DNA from: Cephalothrix simula
Taxonomy: Eukaryota; Nemertea; Palaeonemertea; Archinemertea; Cephalotrichidae
Assembly: GCA_035591015.1 (NCBI GenBank)
Contig: JAXIUW010148892.1
Span: forward strand, 1 to 13,097
Length of the DNA stretch: 13,097 nt
Reading direction: 5' to 3'
The notes under the pieces are model-generated. The model worked only from the letters and a program-made list of their open reading frames with translations, had not been told where the DNA came from and searched no databases. Position numbers and translations under genes: made by a program. The stretch's first letter is position 1. Each line of letters opens with the position of its first letter. Positions 1 through 8,425 of this stretch are shown here, one piece after another.

Positions 1-10
1 GAAGATATAG

Positions 11-62
11 TTACCATGGTGACGTCACTCGCGCCAACCCGCGAAATTGAAATTCGCGCCAA
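11..62. promoter_or_regulatory. Cluster of X-box-like, CRE and E2F-like motifs
   Basis: In 50 bases there is GTTACCATGGTGAC at 10-23 (resembling an RFX X-box), a perfect TGACGTCA cAMP-response element at 20-27 overlapping it, and two GCGCCAA boxes at 31-37 and 56-62. The second box lies in ATTCGCGCCAA, close to an E2F site. No transcription start or exon is recognisable next to them. They could be an intronic enhancer or alternative promoter, or simply the terminal part of a CpG-rich transposon cut by the window edge. The 13-mer catggtgacgtca recurs at 9294-9306, which favours the repeat explanation. Confidence 0.3.
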
Positions 63-72
63 TACTGCTCCT

Positions 73-328
73 TTAAATATTTCTATGTCAAATACCCACC
101 CAATCTCCGGTCTTGGCTACTCCCTGAGTATTTGAAGAATAGCAGACAGCGTATCTGATAATTTGCATACCGGTATTTTATCGATTCGATTTCAGCGCGA
201 GCTAAAATTAGTGTCCCGCTCGAAAAACTTTGTGTTCAATAGGTCGTAGCGAAGACCTGTGCCGGGGGACCTGTGATTGGGCTTAAAAATGCTCTACTAA
301 ATTGGGTATTTGACATAGAAATATTTAA
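73..328. mobile_element. TTAA-flanked MITE-like element with 22-bp terminal inverted repeats
   Basis: A perfect 26-bp inverted repeat pairs 73-98 with 303-328. Each arm ends outward in TTAA, and the match stops immediately outside it. The simplest reading is a 248-bp element (77-324) with 22-bp terminal repeats starting ATATTTCTATG, inside a TTAA target duplication (73-76 and 325-328). Known families with TTAA targets include piggyBac and Kolobok-type DNA transposons. The termini do not clearly identify either one. The interior has no useful reading frame and is richer in CpG than the surrounding intron, so mobility would depend on a transposase elsewhere. TTAA is common in AT-rich DNA and is itself palindromic, so the target-site part is less secure than the inverted repeat. 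Confidence 0.6.
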
Positions 329-1069
329 TGGATTTTGATGCGATTTTTTATATGGAACTGGAAGAAAAGAAAATTATGCGTCGGTCGAGTATTCATCAAA
401 TGGTTGAATGTAAACTGTAAAGGGGCAAAAAGTTAAAATAAAAATGGCGAATCTGACTTCATATGGGGGACTTTTCGGCGCGGAATGGGCAATGACCCCT
501 CCAGTGATGGCCATTGATATTGTGCCGAGTGCTTGTAATCTTGCAAGTTAACCATTTACAGTTACTGTTATCGTAGTTTTAGCCTGATTTATTCTAATTT
601 GGAAGCTGTCATTGAAAATTATTCAGGGGAATAAGTGCAATGATTGATGAATATATTCATTTTAAAAGTCATCAGCTGGCAAAAGTTTTTCCTCCTTAGT
701 CTCCCAAGGGACTTGTTATCACTTAGAAAAAACCCATATTTTTATTTCTTCAAAAGTTGTAGTACCATTCTGTGCCTTTGGTTCGATTCCTTTAAAGGAA
801 AACATGCCAATCATTATAATGCTAGATGTTCAAGGAAGTAGAAATTACCAATTGATTGACAAAAACTTTCGATAAGCCAATCGTTCTGACATTTTTTGAA
901 AAGGGCAGGTATAACTTTAGACATCTTTGAAATTTAAAATTAACTTAAGAGCACAGAGGGAGTAAAGTTTATCAGCTTCCTTATAAGATAATTTAACTAC
1001 TAAGATAAATGAACTTTTTATTAATGGCAGGCGGTCATACATTAAAAGTAAAAGATGAAATGTTGGAAC

Positions 1070-1112
1070 TTCAAATCAAATCTTACTAGTAGTAGTAGCA
1101 ATTTGATTTGAA
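1070..1112. repeat. Inverted repeat (12-bp perfect arms) around a GTA-triplet run
   Basis: TTCAAATCAAAT at 1070-1081 is perfectly complementary to ATTTGATTTGAA at 1101-1112. The 19-base loop contains four AGT/AGC-like triplets. No target duplication was seen at the outer edges. It could be a remnant of a fold-back element or an intronic hairpin. Confidence 0.5.
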
Positions 1113-1522
1113 TATTTCCCCGTTGGTTTTAAAATCTTTGGTGAGCTTTGATAATGTCCAATTAAAGATGAGTAAACTGGCCGTTTTTTCGTATTTTTCG
1201 TACTACTGTATTTATGGTTCACTAAATACAAAGTTACTACAATTTGTATATCGTATAATTCATTAACTACGGATCATTACCTCTTGATTATCTTATTATC
1301 AGTACAAAGGACCTAGTTTTATCTGGGCCTCAGCCTGCACGCAACATTAATTCATTGATTTGTGGAAGTCTTAATTATGAGTGTAATAGTTTTAAGAGTC
1401 ATTTAATTAAGGGTTACATGATGTGATATCATGCTTCAGTGCTTTCATCTGAGTCCTGGTCCAAGTTTTTGTCAGATCATAAATTTCATGAGCTAATCGA
1501 TTCTGATTGGTTTTCAATGTTA

Positions 1523-1540
1523 TCACGTGATGTGACGTCA
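1523..1540. promoter_or_regulatory. Adjacent CACGTG E-box and TGACGTCA motif
   Basis: The palindrome TCACGTGA (1523-1530, containing the E-box CACGTG) is followed two bases later by a perfect TGACGTCA (1533-1540). Both are textbook bHLH and bZIP sites. The sequence shows nothing to prove use, and the same octamer appears twice more in repeat-like settings in this window. Confidence 0.25.
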
Positions 1541-2254
1541 TTTCCTATGACGATCTGAAATTAGATAAATCATTTATTTTAAAACTTCACCTGAATTCGC
1601 CGTCTTGACTCTTGCGGTACTGATGTTTGATTGTGTTAAAGATGAACTAATAAAAAGTTATGAATATTGATGAAGTTTGAGAAATGTGTTTGCATGTAGT
1701 TTGTCGTTGTAAATTGATTTTGTCCAGGGTTAATAAAGGATCATAAAATGTTGCGTGTGTTTATGGAATGATTTCCAATACATCGCGAACACCTATCTGC
1801 TAGACATCATCTGTCTTTTCCCAAATATTTTTTTCTGAAACTGTCATGTCTGATCTCGGTAAGGCAATGGTAGACAAAATTAGGGTATAAATTTAGATAT
1901 CTCTTTTATACCTTCTGATTTGTAAAATTTATTTTTCCAGGTAGGACACTAATTGGCAATTTGAATACCATAACGTAGCTGCTTCTAGCTTCTTTAAATG
2001 GTTGATGAAGTCGGATCCTTTACTTATTTACCAGGTGATACCAAGGAAGAGTGGTACAGACCACTTCCCGGAGTAGTAAATATCGTAAGATCAACCACTT
2101 AAACGTATCAACAAATAAGTTTCTGCTCCAGGATAGTGAGGAAGGATTTACTTCATTTGAATGTTTAAAGATAAATATTTATGGTATTTCAAGTTTGATA
2201 ATGTATCTTTTTTTAAACGAAGCGAAATTTCATAATTCAATATACAAAAAATCA

Positions 2255-2611
2255 ATCTACGACGTTACACCACTTTCACAGTAAATCTAAGCATGTAAAG
2301 AAAATATTTTTTTCAAAATTTGTAAATGAAAAACCGCTGAAAATTCATCAGTGCTGTGACAAGCTATTCAGCCTTTCTAAATGGCTGCTGAGGCAGGATC
2401 AAAACTATCTACGACATTACAAAAAAGATATTCATTTTTCAATACATTCTTCAGATGCACCGATTTGTGGCAGATAAAAGTATTTTAGAAAATATTTTGA
2501 GAAGATTCTAGGATGCTACACCGTTTGGCGTCAGGAATAGAATTTCAAATAAGTAGATTCTGGTAATCAGGATGCGCATTCTCCTAAAAAGTAGCGATCT
2601 ACGATGTTACA
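2255..2611 (+). repeat. Three copies of a 15-bp motif ATCTACGAYGTTACA
   Basis: The motif occurs at 2255-2269 (with C,G), 2407-2421 (with C,A) and 2597-2611 (with T,G), one or two mismatches apart, at intervals of 152 and 190 bases. A second weak similarity links AAATGGTTGATGAAG near 1996 and AAATGGCTGCTGAGG near 2380, each followed by a GGATC. Together these suggest a decayed tandem or dispersed repeat covering roughly 1.97-2.62 kb. No coding sequence is recognisable in this stretch. Confidence 0.4.
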
Positions 2612-3463
2612 TCTACTTCGTTACAATCACATTTGGGGCCGAGAGTTCACCCTATCGATAGTAAAATTAAAGGGATGATCAGGGGGTGCATCTTTTTAAC
2701 CAATTTCATGAAAAAATCGGATTCAATCATCTTTTAATAGCTTTTAATCGCATCTTTAAGACACTAATTTAATTGTTCTTGAAATTTCGGGAGAAATCTT
2801 CTAAATTGGCCCCAGCGGGAATTTTTTGAGAGGAAGCCCTTCTTTGTCTGACACATCAACATAGGCCCTATTCTCCCCAGATTTTTTTTTCTGTCCATGT
2901 TTTATCCGGGGTCCAGGAAGGAAAAACTGGATAAATTGAAATATTGTTCTTTTGAAAATGGTTCTTAAAGTAGTAACTCCTGACGTAAATCACAACTATT
3001 GAAATTGAGTTACACTTTAAAATTCTTGATGAAGATTGAGAAAAGTGTTTGAATGGTGTTTCTAAGATATTTTTGTTAGGATTTGGATGGCATGCAAACA
3101 TGATCACGTGGTGATAAGAAAGTTTCTTTAGTAAACAAAAATTGATTTGGTATCTTTGAAATCCAAGAAAAATGTTCTCGAGTATTTTTTCGTTTCGTCT
3201 TTTTACTACTAAACTAAATTTTAAGCCAGGCAATTACTTCACAGTAAGATAATAAAACAGGCTAACCGCGAAGAAGTTTAGAATCCTTTTAATATTGAAA
3301 TGAGGAAAATGCTAAGTAAAAACAGCTAAGGAGATCTAGATATGCATTAAAGATGTCTATTATTTTTGCTCAATTTTCAATGAATTCCTTTATCTTATTT
3401 TAAGATTTATAATTTTGAAGCCTTATTAAGTTATATTGAATATTGTTTCTCCAATAATGGACC

Positions 3464-3535
3464 TCTCGATGCCTGCCCCGGCCCCCGGGGGAATCCGAGA
3501 GCCCAGGGATAGCACCACCATCCCGCCCTAGAAGC
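3464..3535. other. Isolated GC-rich block
   Basis: About 70 bases containing CCCCGGCCCCCGGGGG sit abruptly within AT-rich intron. They include a short self-complementary core (CCCCCGGGGG). There is no codon pattern, no splice sites and no repeat partner that I could find. It is probably a fragment of an old mobile element. Confidence 0.35.
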
Positions 3536-4103
3536 AGTCAAATCCCTTCCTGACATAGCAATATCAACACTCTAAGGATTTTATATACATTCCGGTATGG
3601 TCCATAAAGTGATCCTAGAGCTCATTTTAACCCCGTATGCGATGCCTAGCGCAAGGTTGTGCCAATGAAAGGTAACGAAAATAGATCTTTTAATTGCTTT
3701 CTAAAGTTTTTTGTATTTTATAAAGAATGGTATCGATAGGGTCGCTCCGAATAGGGAAAGTGATATGAGAATGTAACAAAGTTTATGTTCCAATACGTGA
3801 ATTTCTCACGGTTGATATCTCAATATACTTTTGCATCAAATTTACACCTATAACCGTTGAAAAGTTACTCAGTCTATATGCCGAAAATTAACCCGGTTAG
3901 AAATTATTAAGATATACTCTTAGAATGGTATAGTTAATGAATAACCATGATAACTGATTTTGTGATGGACTTTTCAAATCATTGTTTTCCAAGTATCCTA
4001 TAATAGGCCCAGAAAACCATTATGCAGTACTCAACTTTCCTCTGCAAAATCCCCACCCTCAATGGTGAGGAATAGCGTCTTTTACTGTTTGCAATGCCCC
4101 CCG

Positions 4104-4160
4104 CTGGGTGGGGATAACGTGCAGTTACGAACTCTGCTATCCCCCACCAGTTCGCCCCCC
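4104..4160. repeat. C/G-rich imperfect inverted repeat and C tract
   Basis: CTGGGTGGGGATA at 4104-4116 is nearly complementary to TATCCCCCACCAG at 4138-4150, followed by a run of nine or so C residues. The flanks from about 4040 also carry CCCCACCC and CCCCCC groups. This forms a local hairpin with a G-rich strand, with no gene signal. Confidence 0.35.
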
Positions 4161-4322
4161 CCCTGCGTTGACTTCAATTGACTAGTGCATTAAAATCCTT
4201 TCAATTAGGATTCTATATGCCTTGGCTGATATCCCTTCACCCGCGTTTACGAGCACCCTTTACTTGTATGTTTGGTCATGTTTTGCATTAGAAATGCAAG
4301 GCTTCTTGTACTTGGATCGCGA

Positions 4323-4353
4323 GTGGTAAGTCTAAGCGGTGGTAAGTCTTAGC
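4323..4353 (+). repeat. Tandem duplication, period 16, of GTGGTAAGTCTAAGC
   Basis: GTGGTAAGTCTAAGC at 4323-4337 is followed after one base by GTGGTAAGTCTTAGC at 4339-4353, 14 of 15 identical. It contains two GGTAAGT strings that look like splice donors on the plus strand, but nothing upstream reads as an exon. It lies next to the 3' end of the SINE and may belong to its flank. Confidence 0.45.
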
Positions 4354-4371
4354 CTTTGCATATGCCAACAG

Positions 4372-4612
4372 TCAACACTTGACTATATCAGGCAGCAGAG
4401 TTGATTTTGTTATTAAAAAGTTCTTACGCCATCTTGACCCAGGGAAAAATGTTTGACATTGGTTTTGGCTGTACCTGCTCTTTGGGCTGATAGAAACTCT
4501 TCCTTTAGAAACTCTATCCAATGAAGAAAAGCCAACCGGCCAAGATGGGATTCGAACTCGCAACAACGGGTCTCATGCTCTACCGTATCATGCTCTACCA
4601 TCTGCTATCGAG
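4372..4612 (-). mobile_element. tRNA-derived SINE (minus strand)
   Basis: Read on the minus strand, the head has an A-box-like TAGCAGATGG (4598-4607) followed by TAGAGCATGA. About 40 bases on is a near-consensus B box, AGTTCGAATCC (4548-4558), and then CCCATCTTGGCC, resembling a tRNA 3' acceptor arm. These are the internal RNA polymerase III promoter elements of a tRNA head. A body without tRNA similarity follows to about 4372. The head is not a working tRNA: the matching 5' acceptor strand is missing, and a 15-base segment ending in GGTAGAGCATGA is duplicated (4573-4584 and 4588-4599). The two minus-strand open frames here (62-64 residues) are by-products of the SINE. I found no convincing target duplication, so the 3' boundary is approximate. 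Confidence 0.65.
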
Positions 4613-4622
4613 ACGTTGATTA

Positions 4623-4652
4623 AATCATAACCAAATCTATTTGGTTATGATT
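4623..4652. repeat. Near-perfect 30-bp palindrome (14-bp arms, 2-base centre)
   Basis: AATCATAACCAAAT at 4623-4636 pairs exactly with ATTTGGTTATGATT at 4639-4652. The only unpaired bases are CT in the middle. The outer bases carry GATTAAAT in direct orientation on both sides (4618-4625 and 4649-4656). It lies about ten bases upstream of the SINE head, so it may mark the insertion site or be a separate fold-back. Confidence 0.55.
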
Positions 4653-5338
4653 AAATTTATCAGAAATAATTACAACTCTACTCTGGTAGGTGTTTATGTC
4701 TCTGATGGTAGGTGGAACTTGATTGGTGAGGTATCTCGGCCCTCAAAAATTTGATATAATAATAGAATCTTATTGGATGATACGATGAAAACATGAAAAG
4801 TGGCACAGGGTATCGAGATGGGCTTACGCACAACTGTGTTGGTGTTTAGATTTAGTTGAGAATTTAGTAATCCTGTCATTAAATTTATGTCCCTGAATAT
4901 TGGGATAATAATCAAGATATTATCAAGAGAATTGTTCTAATGGTTGCATTGATTTTACGTTTTATCATGGGAGACTTAAGCTCTATAAACTTTTGCTTCA
5001 GCTCGCATGTTTGACTACTTAAACGCTGGTCTAGAATAATAATAATTAGTCAAAAATTTAAAACGTAGTTCAGGGATTTAAATCATTAATCACACCTAAT
5101 TCCTACATGGTTAAAATTATTAATTCATGATTTTCTTGGGTGAAAATTGAGCGGTATTGCCTTAATTACATCGGCAATTTTAGAAAAAACCACGTTCCCT
5201 GAAAAAGGTTTTGGAGAGTACTGGAAATAGGATGCCACCCTGATGATAAAAGTGGGAAGAACCGCGAGGCTGTCCTCTAATCAAAGAGCCCTTAATATTT
5301 TTTCTATCACAAATTGTTCACTATACTCATGAATCCAG

Positions 5339-5674
5339 TGTAAAATTGGGATTCTACGAAACTCGAACACAGAAAACATGGAAACTGGAACGTAAAATAT
5401 GGAACAATATATAAATTCGCTTATAGGGGTCAATGAAGACTGAAGAAGGATCAATAAAAAACTTTCTAAATTTTTGAAAAAAAGATAGTGGATTTTATTT
5501 CACTGAAGAAGGTACTTATCATATCGAGAGTGACACGCATGAAAACATACATAATTTAGATTTTTTAGTAATACATGACCCCTTTTTATTATTTTAAATA
5601 TGATTTTTTAAACTTTCCATTTTTTATGTTTCCGTATTTCCTGTTTCCATATTTCGTAGAATCCTTGTAAAATT
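5339..5674. mobile_element. 318-bp MITE with long imperfect TIRs and a perfect 9-bp target duplication
   Basis: The direct repeat TGTAAAATT stands at 5339-5347 and 5666-5674. Directly inside it, the ends of 5348-5665 are inverted: GGGATTCTACGAAA on the left and, on the opposite strand, AGGATTCTACGAAA on the right (13 of 14). Looser complementarity, rich in GGAAA/ATGGAA motifs, continues inward to GGGGTCA at 5426-5432 and TGACCCC at 5576-5582, giving arms of about 85-90 bp. A 9-bp target duplication with long, degenerate terminal repeats is the known habit of Mutator-like (MULE) elements, so a non-autonomous MULE relative is the best guess. The interior is AT-rich with no open frame. The intact duplication suggests fairly recent insertion into this intron. 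Confidence 0.8.
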
Positions 5675-5912
5675 ATCATTCATAATTACTAAATTTTGGC
5701 ATCACTCCTGTAATTCCTAACGATAAATGCCCTGCTTGAGATTCTCCAGAGATGTTTTGGGAATAGTATTCCTACTACTACTATTCTATCTTGTTTTTCT
5801 CCTGGGATATGTAAATACTCACGAAATGTGCAGAATCCGAGGTCGCCACAAGAAAATATCAAAAATTCGAAATCCCAGAATTTTCTAATAATAATCGTTA
5901 TTTTTATTCCAG

Positions 5913-5961
5913 GTATCTTTTACTCTAATGTTAGAAGCATGGGATCAAGATAATAGTAATA
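5913..5961 (+). CDS. Jag: Serrate/Jagged-family Notch ligand, internal exon (end of MNNL/C2-like domain)
   Basis: This 49-bp internal exon reads V-S-F-T-L-M-L-E-A-W-D-Q-D-N-S-N and then leaves one base of a split codon (phase 1). S-F-x-L-x-x-E-A-W-D matches the last strand of the C2-like MNNL domain of Jagged/Serrate, the lipid- and Notch-contacting N-terminal module of these single-pass membrane ligands. The exon is bounded by an acceptor with a T-rich tract (tttttattccag) and a strong donor, A|gtaagt. The split codon joins to AA at 6968 to give Lys, and the frame stays open into the DSL exon. Human JAG1 exon 3 is 52 bp as I remember it, so this one is a codon shorter, in the variable loop after E-A-W-D. 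A weaker donor (gtaata) seven bases upstream breaks the frame relation, so gtaagt was preferred. The exon is too short to identify alone. The call rests on its fit to the next exon. Confidence 0.85.
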
Positions 5962-5993
5962 GTAAGTTTATTTTGTTTGTGATAATTAATTTA

Positions 5994-6023
5994 TATCAAT
6001 GCAGTTACTCTAGTTAACGAGAG
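5994..6023 (+). repeat. Dispersed repeat, copy A
   Basis: The core TTACTCTAGTTAACGAGAG (6005-6023) is preceded by ATCAATGCAG. On the opposite strand, copy C (9189-9225) reads ATGCAG, then ATATTACTCTAGTGAACGAGAG in two parts. The shared core and the shared upstream ATGCAG argue for common origin rather than chance. Confidence 0.5.
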
Positions 6024-6741
6024 TCGATCAGCCCCAAGTCACTATCTTGCGCGCTGGAGTTATAGTTGTAGCGATGAACGACCGGCTGTCATTCATCACA
6101 AACAGTACCTTGCAGTATGGGCTCCAGAACCCCGTTCCTCAGTTGGTGTGAAAGTGTTCCGCTCTTTGTGTGTATAATATGAGGCCCAGGTTTGATATGG
6201 ATCGTTGTCAGTAGGGTTTTTTTTGTCCTATATGTATAACTCGTACACAGAAGGAGGACATTTATCCCTGGAGGGGATATTCATCTCTGAGCATCCCTGC
6301 TGGATAGTTCATTTCGCCGAAATTTGTTGAAGGTGCATTGGAACCCTTTGCCAATGGATTTTTGGTAAAAGCATTACTATAATACCCCACTAAGTTTAAA
6401 ATGGGACAAAAAATTAGACTGTCCCACTTTTTGGGTTGGTTGGGCACCCCAAATCGTTAGACAAAAACTAACGAAAACTAACAATAGTTTTGTTTGGCAT
6501 ATCAAGACTATCATACCAAGGAAATACCTTAGTGACCTGGATTTTGGTATGCTCGATATATACCAAGAAACATTACTCAACCAATTGCTACTACTTTGGG
6601 TATAACTTTAATTATTCGGGATGCGCAATACTAAGCCAAATCCAAAAGTGGTATTTGCTCCGTTTTTTTAACAATATTTTACTACACCATTCCCTACCAA
6701 GTTGGGCAAAAAATACAAAAATGTCTAGGGTTAAGGAGTTT

Positions 6742-6800
6742 ATAATCATACTCTAGTAAACGAACGAGGAAATCTATTTTCCTACCGTCAAATGTTTTTC
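6742..6800 (+). repeat. Dispersed repeat, copy B
   Basis: ATAATCATACTCTAGTAAACGAACGAGG is followed by AATCTATTTTCCTACCGTC and AAATGTTTTTC. The minus strand of 9160-9210 carries the same modules in the same order: TACTCTAGTGAACGAGAGG, then ATCT, CCTACCGTC and AAAAATA. The pairwise match extends over about 55 bases with small gaps. AATACAAAAA upstream (about 6712) also has a counterpart in copy C. Confidence 0.6.
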
Positions 6801-6967
6801 GGTCGACGCAACAAACTAAGAGTTCAACGACGTTTTTTTAGGAAATCTCGCCAGGGAGGGCATTTTTTCTTTAATTTTGCGATGCCTCATTCATCCAATT
6901 TTTCCAAGTATTTTGTGTTCAATATGAAATGAAATAAAGTAAAATATTTTCTCTTATTTTTTTACAG

Positions 6968-7222
6968 AATATGGAGGACTTATTGAAAGGAATACTCATT
7001 CAGGTTTAATTAAACCTGGTCAGGACTGGCATACCATAACACACAATGGGCCTACCGCCAGTGTGATATATCGTATACGCGTTGTCTGTGATGAACATTA
7101 TTATAATACTACTTGTACAAAATTTTGTCGGCCTAGAAACGATCGTTTCGGACATTACACATGTGATGAAAACGGTGATAAAAAGTGTTTGGATGGATGG
7201 ATGGGTTCGAATTGTGAAACGG
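6968..7222 (+). CDS. Jag: Serrate/Jagged-family Notch ligand, DSL-domain exon
   Basis: This 255-bp internal exon has acceptor ttttttttacag|AA and donor ACGG|gtaaga, and is phase 1 at both ends. The first 40 or so codons (E/K-Y-G-G-L-I-E-R then H-S-G-L-I-K-P and W-H-T-I) match the MNNL-to-DSL linker of Jagged. The DSL domain follows, with first Cys at 7087 and sixth at 7213. The spacing is C-8-C-3-C-11-C-7-C-8-C, identical to JAG1 as I recall it. It carries the family signature F-C-R-P-R-N-D-R-F-G-H-Y and the G-W-M-G motif. The Arg, Arg and Phe corresponding to JAG1 R201, R203 and F207, known Notch-contact residues, are present. Y-Y-N-T-T-C contains an N-glycosylation sequon and resembles Drosophila Serrate. 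K-C-L-D-G-W-M-G followed by A-I-C-R favours Serrate/Jagged over Delta. The product would sit in the plasma membrane of signal-sending cells and bind Notch EGF repeats 11-12 in trans. Confidence 0.96.
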
Positions 7223-7665
7223 GTAAGATTTAACCCTCAGCAAAACCTTTTTAGCAGTGTTGTAGCGCACAGCATGGCTACCTGTAGTCAGAGTCCCAGA
7301 AATAGGTGCACTGTTTACGAAAATATGACATCGATCGCTTTTATCGCTTCTCTAGTCGAAGTTATCTCTTTGTATAGCGGAGTGCTAATCCATTCTGGTC
7401 AATCGTGCACTTCTCTCCAGAGTCCAGGGGCCCCCAACCTTAGGGGCTCGCCAAATATGACAAAAATTGCACTTTTAAAATCGTAGCCCTAGCCAGAGGC
7501 GTATATAGAAAGGGGGTGTCTCTCAGAGCTTAGTATTCGGGATTCTTATCTGGCAAATATTTCAAAAGAAATATTGTTGGAAGTTTATTTAGTCCAAAAT
7601 TCTGGTCCAGTTTGACGGAAATAATTCATTAAATGTCCAATTCATTAAAAGACTTTTCTGGTGAA

Positions 7666-7713
7666 CGAATTACTAGTAATTCGGTAACTCGGCAACCCTA
7701 TTATGAGTTACCG
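7666..7713. repeat. Perfect 18-bp palindrome followed by a GGTAACTC/GAGTTACC hairpin
   Basis: CGAATTACTAGTAATTCG (7666-7683) is fully self-complementary. It shares its last two bases with a second structure: CGGTAACTC at 7682-7690 pairs with GAGTTACCG at 7705-7713 around a 14-base loop, and GGTTACCG at 7714-7721 repeats the right arm. The two adjoining structures could form a cruciform or be a fold-back transposon end. Confidence 0.5.
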
Positions 7714-8425
7714 GGTTACCGATTTTCGAAGAAATTTGCTCTATTGGCAAAGTGGATTGTCCATAGCCTCTAAATTGTGGTTTTTAATCGTTATTGCTTA
7801 TGTTCTACGAACCTTAGGCTAATAACTACACTTATCGGATACCTTCGGCTATTAATTGTTATGTTTCCTGTCGAACTTAAGCTAGTACTTTTAGGATTTT
7901 GATAAAATCATATTAACTTAACTCTTGAAATTTTACGTTCAATTTTAAGTTTTCATAGTATCTTTTTAAGAATATCCCTAAGGGGGTAAAGTCGCAGAAC
8001 TATCTGCCTAAATTCAAAGTGTTCTGCTACAAATATGGAGCCTGTTTTCTGAAGAATTAGACGTATCACCCCTTTCTTAATCCTGGTTGTGACCCTAATT
8101 TATGATTCTGAAGAGGTTGCGCCACCCTAGCGCCGGCCCGGGCCAAAAATTGCATTCATAGAATTATGAAAGTTTTTCTGTTTGGCGGTATTTGGGACCA
8201 TTAGGGGATCAAAAATCACTGGAAGTAAAAAAATAACTTGTAGTAAAAAAATTACTTCTTCAAAAATATAAACTTGGATCAGAAGAATATAAAGGGTCAA
8301 TTGGTTTGGGCTCCACTTTTCAGAAAACCGCTGGTTATGCATACATAAGTCATTTATTTAGACCAATTTTAAAACCAATTTTTTGGAACCGCAATGTACT
8401 GAAGTCAGGATCTTTAATCCGAGGG

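Larger units (their letters stand above)
1..5912 (+). other. Upstream intron of the Jagged gene, 3' part
   Basis: This AT-rich stretch precedes the first visible exon and should be the intron between the MNNL exon and the E-A-W-D exon. It enters in phase 0 at 5913. I looked for the cysteine-rich MNNL exon in all frames and did not find it, so the intron is longer than 5.9 kb, assuming no unrecognised exon. The mobile elements and repeats listed separately occupy part of it. Between them (about 560-1060, 1120-1990, 2620-3460, 3540-4020, 4660-5330 and 5680-5900) I see only AT-rich sequence with short frames and no coding signature. Confidence 0.75.
5962..6967 (+). other. Intron between the E-A-W-D exon and the DSL exon (1006 bp, phase 1)
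   Basis: It starts gtaagt and ends in an uninterrupted pyrimidine-rich tract and acag. It holds two copies of a small dispersed repeat (near 5994-6023 and 6742-6800). Short hairpins are TGGGACA with TGTCCCA at 6402-6426 and CATACCAA with TTGGTATG at 6512-6551. TTACTA..CCC..AAAAAAT at about 6374-6414 is weakly echoed at 6679-6714. The short open frames on both strands (61-88 residues) resemble no protein I know. Confidence 0.85.

Noticed and set aside
444-551. Plus-strand 35-residue frame starting ATGGCGAATCTG, in a GC-richer stretch with an initiation-like context
   Set aside because: Too short, no signal peptide or MNNL similarity, and no splice donor continuing it. It was considered as a possible first exon and dropped.
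2868-3233. Minus-strand open frame of 121 codons, the longest outside the exons' region
   Set aside because: No recognisable domain, signal peptide or repeated motif, and its residues (Lys, Asn, Ile, Phe, Ser) are what AT-rich DNA gives by chance. Some chance frames of this length are expected in 13 kb.
4372-4601. Two overlapping minus-strand frames of 62-64 residues (L-R-V-R-I-P-S-W-P-type)
   Set aside because: They are translations of the SINE's tRNA-like head and body, a common source of false proteins.
4548-4607. Possible functional tRNA gene on the minus strand
   Set aside because: The 5' acceptor strand does not pair with the 3' one, the A-box region is duplicated and no coherent anticodon arm could be folded. 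A SINE head explains it.
7082-7486. Plus-strand open frame of 134 codons overlapping the DSL exon
   Set aside because: It is a different frame from the Jagged coding frame and runs through the splice donor at 7223 into intron. The cysteine-rich DSL reading in the other frame is unmistakable.
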